From contig JAODBK010000015.1 in the NCBI GenBank assembly GCA_025463925.1, positions 33,029-97,028 of the forward strand: a stretch of 64,000 nucleotides of DNA, given 5' to 3'. A program made the translations under genes and the position numbers. This document shows, in pieces, positions 58,631 through 64,000 of this stretch. The notes under the pieces were generated by a model, which worked only from the letters and a program-made list of their open reading frames with translations, did not search any database and was not told the origin of the DNA. The stretch comes from Acidimicrobiales bacterium (GTDB taxonomy: Bacteria; Actinomycetota; Acidimicrobiia; Acidimicrobiales; AC-14). The stretch's first letter is position 1. Every line of letters starts with the position of its first letter.

Positions 58631-58957
58631 TCAGCGACCGACGGCCCGCTCGAGTTGCGCCTTCGTCATCTTCGACCGGCCCTTCACGCCCTTGCGCCGG
58701 GCTTCGTTGTAGAGCTGCTCCTTGGTCCGGCCGCCCGGCCCGGTGTGCGAGCGGAGCCCGCCGCGGCGCGACGCCGGCATGTCCTCCACCGACGAGCGGC
58801 TCGCGGCCTTGGCCTCGCCGTGCTGCGCCCGCTCCTTGTTGACGGTGCGGGCCGCGATCTCCTCGGCGAGGTCCTCGGGCCGGCCCCGCTCCTCCAGGCC
58901 CGCCTTGATGTGCTCGTACTGGCGTTCACGCTTGTTGCTCCAGGCTCGTTGCGGCAT
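58631..58957 (-). CDS. Small basic protein with Rho-N-like C-terminus
   Basis: A highly charged protein of 108 residues: WSNKRERQYEHIKAGLEERGRPEDLAEEIAARTVNKERAQHG, a disordered middle with Arg and Gly, and KEQLYNEARRKGVKGRSKMTKAQLERAVGR, which resembles the Rho termination factor N-terminal fold (SAP-like). Relatives are often labelled plasmid stabilisation protein, without proof. Probably binds nucleic acid. Confidence 0.8.
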   Translation of the reverse strand: MPQRAWSNKRERQYEHIKAGLEERGRPEDLAEEIAARTVNKERAQHGEAKAASRSSVEDMPASRRGGLRSHTGPGGRTKEQLYNEARRKGVKGRSKMTKAQLERAVGR

Positions 58958-58967
58958 GCGCGGGTGG

Positions 58968-59264
58968 TTACCCGATCGATCCCGATGCCATGCCCGCGAT
59001 CGCCTCGGCCAGTGACAGGTCGCGCGCCGTCAGGCCGCCGGCGTCGTGGGTCGTCAGGGCGAGCCGCACGCGATTCCAACGGATGTCGATGTCGGGATGG
59101 TGGTTGGCCTTCTCGGCGGCGAACGCCACGTGCACGACGAACGCGATCGCGGCCGGGAAGTCGGCCATTGCGAACTCCTTCGCGATCGCGTCGCCGTCGC
59201 GCGTCCATCCGGGCAGTCGATCGAGACCGCCCGCCACCTCGTCGTCCGTCAGTCGCACCACCAT
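58968..59264 (-). CDS. Pterin-4a-carbinolamine dehydratase
   Basis: A protein of 98 residues with the family core NHHPDIDIRWNRVRLALTTHDAGGLTARDLSLA; the HHPD and later His form the active site. Recycles or protects tetrahydropterin cofactors, or has a molybdopterin-related role in bacteria without phenylalanine hydroxylase. Its ATG overlaps the ClC stop by one base (TGATG). Confidence 0.92.
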   Translation of the reverse strand: MVVRLTDDEVAGGLDRLPGWTRDGDAIAKEFAMADFPAAIAFVVHVAFAAEKANHHPDIDIRWNRVRLALTTHDAGGLTARDLSLAEAIAGMASGSIG

Positions 59265-60940
59265 CACGCCTCCAAGTCGCCGGTCTGCTCCAGGATCTCG
59301 TCCAGCTTGAGGATCTCGGTCGTCGTCACCACACCGACGAGCGTTCCCTGCTCGTCCACCACCGCGAGGCGGTCGACATCGAAGCGCTCCATCGCGACGA
59401 TCGCAGCCCGCAACTGCCAGGTCGGACGGGCCGTCGGCAGGTCGGTTCGCATGACCTCGGCGACGGTCGCGGTGTCCCACTGCTCGCGGGGCACCTGTTC
59501 GAGCTCGTCCATCCGGGCCATGCCGAGGTAGGTGTGGCCGTCGACGACCGGCACCGACTTCTGCCGGTTGCCGATGAGGTGGTGCCACAAGAACTCGGTG
59601 ATCGTGCAGTCGGGCGGCACGGTACGCACGTCGGCCTGCAACACCGCGGTCACCGGCAGCTCGAATCGCCGCTCGAGGTGGCCGGCCCGGGCCGCCTGCT
59701 GGTACGGGCTCACCGATCCCTTGCCCATCAGCAGTTGCGCGACCGCGGCCGCGACGAGCCCGGGCACGACGAACTCCGCCTTGCCGGTGGTCTCGGCGAC
59801 GAACATCACCGCCGCCAGTGGGACGCGGTAGCCGGCGCCGAGGAATGCCGCGATGCCGATGACCGGGAACAGCGACTGGTTGTCGGTGCCGAAGGCCGCG
59901 CCGACGACGCGTCCCAGCAACGCGCCTTCGACGACCAGCGGGATGAACAGACCGCCGGCGCCGCCGCCGGCAACCACGGTCGCGGTCGCCACCGCGCGCA
60001 GCGCGAGCAACGCCAGCACCAGCGGGATGCCGTGCCGGGGATCCGTCGCCCAGGTGACGGTGCGGTAGCCGGGCCCCAGCGTCAACCCGTCGCCGTAGAG
60101 GCCGCGGCTGATGGCGTACAGGCCGGCGAGGACACCACCGGCGGCGACGGCGCGCGCCCACGCCGGGCCGAGCGTCGCCAGCTCCTTGGCTCGGCGGAGC
60201 ACCAGCGCGAAGCCCCGGGCGCCGGCGCCGGCGGCCACGCCGAGAACCGCGGCCCCGCCGAGGTCGCGCAAGTCGAACGGGGGCGCCCCGCTGACCGCGA
60301 GCAGCGGCGCAGTGTTCGAGAACGTCACGAACGTCAGATAGCTCACCGCGGCGGCCGTGAGCGCGGGCAACACCATCCGATGGGCGAAGTCGTCCTGGAA
60401 CGGCACCTCGAGCGCGAACACCGCGCCGGTCGCGGGCGCCTTGAAGATCGCGGCGACGCCGGCGGCGGCGCCGGCCACGAGGAGGAGCTTGGCGTCGTCG
60501 CGCGAGAAGGAGCGCGCGAATCGCTGCTGCACCGCGGTTCCGATGGCCGCGCCCATGTAGATCGCCGGCCCTTCGAATCCCATCGGCGCGCCTGACCCCA
60601 GAGTGGCGATGCTCGCGACGATTCGGCCCGGCACGAGCTTGAGGTCCAACCGGCGATGACGGTCGTGGAAGTTGCGGATGTACTCGTCGGCCGTCGCCGG
60701 CGTCGCACCGCTCGCCAACCACCGCAGTGCGGCGCCGGCCGCGAGGAGACCGATGAGCGGCGCCGCGGCCTGCACCCAGGGCGGCTGCTGCAGGACGCGG
60801 TCGAAGAGCCCGCGGCTCGTCACCCGCTCGAAGAGCGCGACCACGCCACCGGTCAGGAGGCCGGTGACCGCCGACAGCCCGACGACCTGGCGCGACCTCC
60901 GGCCGAGGGCAACCCAACGGGCGCGCCGGTCAACCTGCAC
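59264..60940 (-). CDS. ClC-family chloride channel/transporter with CBS domains
   Basis: A membrane protein of 558 residues with about ten helices. Ion-path motifs are GSGAPMGFEGPAIYMGAAIG (gating Glu in FEGP) and GAGGLFIPLVVEGALLG. Two CBS domains follow (about 425-550; PVVDGHTYLGMARMDELE, LAVVDEQGTLVGVVTTTEIL), which may sense nucleotides. Whether it is an H+/Cl- exchanger or a channel is not decided by these residues alone. GTG start, TACGAT 6 nt upstream. Confidence 0.92.
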   Translation of the reverse strand: MQVDRRARWVALGRRSRQVVGLSAVTGLLTGGVVALFERVTSRGLFDRVLQQPPWVQAAAPLIGLLAAGAALRWLASGATPATADEYIRNFHDRHRRLDLKLVPGRIVASIATLGSGAPMGFEGPAIYMGAAIGTAVQQRFARSFSRDDAKLLLVAGAAAGVAAIFKAPATGAVFALEVPFQDDFAHRMVLPALTAAAVSYLTFVTFSNTAPLLAVSGAPPFDLRDLGGAAVLGVAAGAGARGFALVLRRAKELATLGPAWARAVAAGGVLAGLYAISRGLYGDGLTLGPGYRTVTWATDPRHGIPLVLALLALRAVATATVVAGGGAGGLFIPLVVEGALLGRVVGAAFGTDNQSLFPVIGIAAFLGAGYRVPLAAVMFVAETTGKAEFVVPGLVAAAVAQLLMGKGSVSPYQQAARAGHLERRFELPVTAVLQADVRTVPPDCTITEFLWHHLIGNRQKSVPVVDGHTYLGMARMDELEQVPREQWDTATVAEVMRTDLPTARPTWQLRAAIVAMERFDVDRLAVVDEQGTLVGVVTTTEILKLDEILEQTGDLEA

Positions 60941-60946
60941 CGGCGC

Positions 60947-60952
60947 ATCGTA
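60947..60952 (-). promoter_or_regulatory. Predicted -10 element of the ClC gene
   Basis: TACGAT on the minus strand, 6 nt before the GTG at 60940, in the 24-bp gap after the cupredoxin gene. Confidence 0.4.
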
Positions 60953-60964
60953 GGTTGGGTCGGG

Positions 60965-61336
60965 TCAGGTCACGGTGAGCGTGCCGGTCATCCCCTGCGA
61001 CGCCTTGTGGTACTTGCAGAAGAACTCGTACGTCCCGGCGGCCGGCGCGGTGAAGGTGACCGCGGTGCTGGCGCCCTTCTCGGCGTCGGTCGACACGTTG
61101 GCCTCGGTCACCGAGAAGTTGTGCTCCACGGTGCCGGTGTTCTTGAACGTGAAGCTCACCTGGCTGCCGGCCTTGGCGGTGAGTGTCTTCGGCTTGAAGG
61201 CGAAGTCGGCGGCATCGATGGTCGTGCCGTTCGAACCGGCCGACCCGCTCGCCTTCTTGCTGCTGCCGCACGCCGACCCGGCGAGGCCGACGACGACCAC
61301 GAGGAGTCCCACCATGAGTGCCCGGACACTGTGCAT
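60965..61336 (-). CDS. Cupredoxin-like lipoprotein
   Basis: An exported type-1-copper-fold protein of 123 residues. A lipoprotein signal ends at GLAGSAC (Cys23); after a Ser/Gly spacer the plastocyanin-like domain shows His in TVEHNFSV and the Cys/His/Met group FFCKYHKASQGM. These four are the expected copper ligands. Likely an electron carrier or copper-handling protein on the outer face of the membrane. Confidence 0.88.
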   Translation of the reverse strand: MHSVRALMVGLLVVVVGLAGSACGSSKKASGSAGSNGTTIDAADFAFKPKTLTAKAGSQVSFTFKNTGTVEHNFSVTEANVSTDAEKGASTAVTFTAPAAGTYEFFCKYHKASQGMTGTLTVT

Positions 61337-61359
61337 GACTCAGGTACGCGCCGGCATCG

Positions 61360-61632
61360 TCACCGGATGACGAACCGGCGCGCCCCCGACAGCGGCTCGT
61401 CGACGATCTCCATTCCGGTGACGTGGGCGCGGGGTGGTCCCGTCCGGCACCACGCGGCGACCCGATCGACCGCCTCGCGGGGGCCTTCCAGCACGATCTC
61501 CACCCGCCCGTCGGGGAGGTTCCTCGCCGACCCGGCGACGCCGGCGAGCTCGGCCTCGCGACGGCAGGAGTCGCGGTACCAGACGCCCTGGACGTCGCCG
61601 CTGACGGTCAGGCGGATCCGGACGTCGGCCAC
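61360..61632 (-). CDS. acyP: Acylphosphatase
   Basis: A protein of 90 residues hydrolysing acyl phosphates. Catalytic pattern: VQGVWYRDSCRREA, with the phosphate-binding Arg, and ARNLPDGRVEIVLEG, with the catalytic Asn. GTG start. TACTTT 6 nt upstream overlaps the -10 element of the divergent peroxiredoxin-like gene. Confidence 0.9.
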   Translation of the reverse strand: MADVRIRLTVSGDVQGVWYRDSCRREAELAGVAGSARNLPDGRVEIVLEGPREAVDRVAAWCRTGPPRAHVTGMEIVDEPLSGARRFVIR

Positions 61633-61638
61633 CGCGGC

Positions 61639-61648
61639 AAAGTAGCGT
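61639..61648. promoter_or_regulatory. Overlapping divergent -10 elements for acylphosphatase and the selenoprotein gene
   Basis: AAAGTAGCGT holds TAGCGT on the plus strand (61643-61648, 10 nt before the ATG at 61659) and TACTTT on the minus strand (6 nt before the GTG at 61632), sharing the TA at 61643-61644. Confidence 0.5.
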
Positions 61649-61658
61649 CAGGCGTGCG

Positions 61659-62138
61659 ATGGCAGTGCACTCCGCAACGGCAGGGGTGGGCGCGAAGGCC
61701 CCGGACTTCTCGTTGCCGGACCGCGACGGCCTGATGGTCTCGCTGGCCGGTCTCATCGCCGACGGCCCGCTGGTCCTGGTGTTCCTTCGTGGCTTCGGCT
61801 GACCGTTCTGCCGCCGCCACCTCTCGCAGTTGCGGGAGGACATCCACACCTTCCGGGAGGCCGGCGCGATGGTCGCTGCCATCGGGCCACACACGGTCGC
61901 CGAGGTGCAGGAGTTCACGCACGACAACGAGTACCCGTTCCCGTTGCTGGCCGATGCCGAGCACGCGGTGTTCGACGCGTACGACGTGCTGTCGCGCGCG
62001 ATGAGCCTGGGCCAGCGCCCCGCGGTGTTCGTCATCGACCGGGATGGCATCGTGCGGTTTGACTCCATCGGCACCCAGCAGTGGCAGATCCCGTCGGACA
62101 AGGCGGTGCTCGACGTCGTGCGCGCCCTGTCGGCGTGA
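61659..62138 (+). CDS. Predicted selenocysteine-containing peroxiredoxin-like protein (UxxC)
   Basis: A thioredoxin-fold redoxin of the AhpC/TSA-like family, 159 residues when the in-frame TGA at 61800-61802 is read as Sec48. The upstream part has the family start GAKAPDFSLPDRDGLMVSLAGL and VLVFLRGFG; the motif then reads RGFG-U-PFC-RRHLSQL, where relatives have Cys-Pro-Phe-Cys. The downstream part stays in frame (PFPLLADAEHAVFDAYDV; RPAVFVIDRDGIVRFDSIG) to a TGA at 62136. A hairpin at 61820-61839 suits a bacterial SECIS. Sec48 would be the attacking residue and Cys51 the resolving one. If UGA were a stop, a 47-residue stub would result. Followed by a glyoxalase gene (GTGA overlap). Confidence 0.85.
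61820..61839 (+). promoter_or_regulatory. Bacterial SECIS-like hairpin
   Basis: CCTCTCGC (61820-61827) pairs with GCGGGAGG (61832-61839), eight pairs including one G-U, with loop AGTT (61828-61831), which contains the GU required in bacterial SECIS loops. The stem starts 17 nt and the loop 25 nt after the TGA, within the known range for SelB recognition. It lies in the coding sequence, as bacterial SECIS elements do. Confidence 0.75.
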
Positions 62139-62533
62139 CGGTGGAGGTCCTGTCGAGCCGCGTGCTGCTCCGGCCCTCCGACCTCGACCGGTCGATCGGC
62201 TTCTACCGCGACGCCCTCGGCCTGCGCGTCTACCGCGAGTACGGCACCGGCGACTCGCGCGGCGTGGTGTTCTTCCTCGGCGGCGGGTACCTCGAGCTGT
62301 CGGGCTCGGCGCCGCCGGCCGAACCGGGCCGCGACCACCTGGCGATGTGGTTGCAGGTCCCCGACGTCGACGACGCGTACCGGCAGCTCCAGCGCGCCGG
62401 CGTCACCGTCACCGAGGCGCCGACCCGCAAGCCGTGGGGCCTGGTCGAGATGTGGCTGGTCGACCCCGACGACGTGCGCATCGTCATCGTCGAGGTCCCC
62501 GAAGACCACCCGCTCCGGCGCCGGATCGACTGA
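62135..62533 (+). CDS. Glyoxalase/bleomycin-resistance (VOC) family protein
   Basis: A VOC-fold metalloprotein of 132 residues: SSRVLLRPSDLDRSIGFYRDALGLRVYREY, DHLAMWLQVPDVDDAYRQLQRAGVTV and KPWGLVEMWLVDPDDVRIVIVEVP. The GTG overlaps the stop of the peroxiredoxin-like gene (GTGA), so the two are coexpressed, perhaps in detoxification. Substrate unknown. Confidence 0.87.
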   Translation: MTVEVLSSRVLLRPSDLDRSIGFYRDALGLRVYREYGTGDSRGVVFFLGGGYLELSGSAPPAEPGRDHLAMWLQVPDVDDAYRQLQRAGVTVTEAPTRKPWGLVEMWLVDPDDVRIVIVEVPEDHPLRRRID

Positions 62534-62552
62534 CCCGCGGCCGCGAGCCGGG

Positions 62553-63002
62553 TCAGTCGGGGTCGATGCGGCGGTCCCAGTCGGGGTCGAGCTGATGGAG
62601 AAACTCGGCGCCGCGGGCGGCCTCGTCGGTTTCGCCGATCGCGGTCGCGGCCGCCCGCAGGCCGTCGAGGGCGCGGAGGAAGCCGCGGTTGGGTTCGTGG
62701 CTCCACCGGACCCAGCCCGACCCGCGCCATCCGGACTGGCGGAGACGGTCGAGCCCGCGGTGATACCCGACGCGGAAGCACGCGTAGGCCTCGACGTCGT
62801 CGCGCGCCAGCCGGCCCAACTGGGCCCACCCGTCGAGGAAGCGCGGGTTGCGGGCCACCACCGCGCTCACGGCATCGCGCCGGGCCGCGGCGTCGGGTGT
62901 CGCCAGCGCGTCGGCGAGCGCAGCCAACATCGCGGCCGGCTCGGCGTCGAGGCGCGTCTCGGGCGGGCCCGACGGGGTGAGCGAGACGGGGCGATCGGTC
63001 AT
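62553..63002 (-). CDS. DUF3151 family protein
   Basis: A protein of 149 residues with the highly conserved DUF3151 core CFRVGYHRGLDRLRQSGWRGSGWVRWSHEPNRGFLRAL preceded by DAVSAVVARNPRFLDGWAQLGRLARDD. The family is actinobacterial, helical and of unknown function. The start lies 7 nt after the stop of the glycoside-hydrolase-like gene, so they may be cotranscribed. Confidence 0.92.
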   Translation of the reverse strand: MTDRPVSLTPSGPPETRLDAEPAAMLAALADALATPDAAARRDAVSAVVARNPRFLDGWAQLGRLARDDVEAYACFRVGYHRGLDRLRQSGWRGSGWVRWSHEPNRGFLRALDGLRAAATAIGETDEAARGAEFLHQLDPDWDRRIDPD

Positions 63003-63009
63003 CGGACCA

Positions 63010-64000
63010 TCATGGGTGATTCGGAACGCGATCCCAAGGGAACGCGGTCAGCGCCGCCCACGCAGTGGGATTGGCGTGCTGCCAGGACCAGAACGACGCG
63101 CCCAGCGCGCCACCGCGGCGGACCACGTCGAGGAACCGGCGGATCTCCGCGGCCGAGGGCGCCCCGCGCCGGCCGCCCTCCGGTCCCATGTCGTAGGCCT
63201 GTCCGATCAGGTGGACCGGGCGCATCGACGCCAGCCGGGCGATGGCCTGGGCGGCGGCCGCTCCGGGCTCGGTGCAGCCCCAGTAGACCATCGGCGCGAA
63301 CGCGTCGACATAGCGCGCGATCGTCGCGTACGGGTACTTGCCGGGCGCCCACACCCGGTCCGTCGGGCGGTAGACCGTCGCGACCAGCGTGCGGTTGCCG
63401 GCCGCCTTGCGCATCTCGCCGAGATAGACGGCGACCCGCTTCTCGGTGAGGGCGACGCCTTCGGTGGCCATCTCGATGTCCGGGCTGAAGCCGTCCAGCC
63501 GGTTGCCACGGGCGTCGTGCCACGCCAGCGCCTCGCGGGACCAGGCGGCGTCGCCCATGGGGTCGTAGAGGAACGGGAAGCCCCAGCCGATCACCTTGAT
63601 GCCCCGCTGGTGGGCCTTGGCGACCAGCGGGTCGAGTACGTCGCCGCCGTAGAAGCCGCGCCGCGAGTCGCCGACCCGCACCCACAGCTGTCGGAGGCCG
63701 GCCTGCACCGCGCGGGTCACGATCTTGTCGGTGTCGCCGCCCTCGACCGCGGCGAGCTGCCAGATCCACATGCCCTTGCCCAGTGCGGGCGCCACGTTGG
63801 TCGTCCAGGGCGCGGGCGCGGTGGGCGCCGGGAGCGACGCCTCCGGCACGAGGACCGCCGGGTGCCATGGGCCCGGGCCCGGCGGGTGCGGCGGCTGAGG
63901 CGGCGGCGGGCAACCGGCGAGCGCCACCGGGCCGACGGGCGCGGGTGGCGGCGGCGCGGTCGTGCTCGTCGTGGTCGACGAGGTGGTGGTCGCCGGCGCG
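63010..64000 (-). CDS. Exported glycoside-hydrolase-like TIM-barrel protein (partial, N-terminus beyond right edge)
   Basis: About 329 residues are visible. The edge side is a Thr/Ser/Pro linker (TTTSSTTTSTTAPPPPAP), then PPPPQPPHPPG and a barrel domain: GKGMWIWQLAAVEGGDTDKIVTRAVQAGLRQLWVRV, KAHQRGIKVIGWGFPF, SPDIEMATEG, YVDAFAPMVYWGCTEPG and GASFWSWQHANP. Asp/Glu in SPDIEM could be catalytic, as in GH25/DUF1906-like barrels. A GTG at 63927 would start right at ALAGC and mimic a lipobox, but the open frame through the edge favours a longer protein. Substrate probably a cell-wall glycan. Confidence 0.75.
   Translation of the reverse strand, partial: APATTTSSTTTSTTAPPPPAPVGPVALAGCPPPPQPPHPPGPGPWHPAVLVPEASLPAPTAPAPWTTNVAPALGKGMWIWQLAAVEGGDTDKIVTRAVQAGLRQLWVRVGDSRRGFYGGDVLDPLVAKAHQRGIKVIGWGFPFLYDPMGDAAWSREALAWHDARGNRLDGFSPDIEMATEGVALTEKRVAVYLGEMRKAAGNRTLVATVYRPTDRVWAPGKYPYATIARYVDAFAPMVYWGCTEPGAAAAQAIARLASMRPVHLIGQAYDMGPEGGRRGAPSAAEIRRFLDVVRRGGALGASFWSWQHANPTAWAALTAFPWDRVPNHP

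Noticed and set aside
61800..61802. The TGA as a nonsense mutation making a pseudogene
   Set aside because: Both flanks keep one frame with no other damage, the TGA sits exactly at a catalytic Cys position, and a SECIS-like hairpin follows at the right distance. Not formally excluded without the selenocysteine genes.
63010..63927. Lipoprotein starting at the GTG at 63927 (ALAGC)
   Set aside because: The frame stays open to the window edge as a Thr/Ser/Pro linker, and the putative signal would be only five residues long.

Overview
The window is very GC-rich, densely packed DNA from an actinomycete. The Pup-proteasome genes dop and mpa, an F420 pathway gene (fbiC), OpcA, a MarP-like protease, a DUF3151 protein and a short 'GWW..DGKWYPPE' motif together point to Actinomycetota, most likely class Acidimicrobiia or a close relative. 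No tRNA, rRNA, CRISPR array, insertion sequence or prophage was seen. It reads as an ordinary chromosomal segment with a small accessory-looking patch at about 47.9-50.2 kb.

Layout. 0-9.1 kb, mostly minus strand: dop (cut by the left edge), mpa, a divergent ferredoxin, then a run dacB > LON-domain protein > three small membrane or unknown proteins > ttuB-like > ttuA-like > trmI > marP. 9.1-13.3 kb: thioesterase, acyl-CoA synthetase, alpha/beta hydrolase and a TetR regulator divergent from a fatty-acid desaturase across an 18-bp perfect palindrome. 13.4-19.5 kb: nagA, a flavin oxidoreductase, a gamma-glutamyltransferase divergent from a small protein and a FIST sensor. 19.5-28.2 kb: the oxidative pentose-phosphate operon tkt-tal-zwf-opcA-pgl, then fbiC. 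28.2-35 kb: DUF2236 and LOG proteins and a glycolate oxidase operon glcD-glcE-(HTH protein)-glcF, with an array of TTCCGGAA palindromes inside it. 35-39 kb: an M20 peptidase, a Cys-rich protein and an McrB-like AAA ATPase coupled to a nuclease-less DUF2357-like partner. 39-47 kb: a branched-chain amino-acid-type ABC system with fused subunits (permease-permease, and MFS-ATPase-ATPase). 47-50 kb: small unknown genes. 50-64 kb: alpha-glucosidase, RNase D, Rieske protein, class A PBP, flavin reductase, VanY-like repeat lipoprotein, pterin dehydratase, ClC channel, cupredoxin, acylphosphatase, a predicted selenocysteine peroxiredoxin-like protein, glyoxalase, DUF3151 and a glycoside-hydrolase-like protein cut by the right edge.

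Regulation. Many genes that head a transcript have a TAnnnT hexamer (often TAGCGT) ending 6-10 nt before the start codon and no Shine-Dalgarno sequence, which suggests leaderless transcription. At three divergent gene pairs two such hexamers overlap head to head on the same TA, forming compact bidirectional promoters. Genes inside operons are commonly coupled by 4-nt ATGA or GTGA overlaps.

Most notable: (1) an in-frame UGA at the catalytic position of a peroxiredoxin-like protein, followed by a bacterial SECIS-like hairpin; (2) an array of TTCCGGAA palindromes spaced about one helical turn apart, next to an HTH/coiled-coil gene; (3) a TtuB-like ubiquitin-fold sulfur carrier whose Gly-Gly is masked by a two-residue tail; (4) the McrB-like/DUF2357-like pair; (5) the fused transporter subunits. 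All statements come from reading the sequence; no database search was run.
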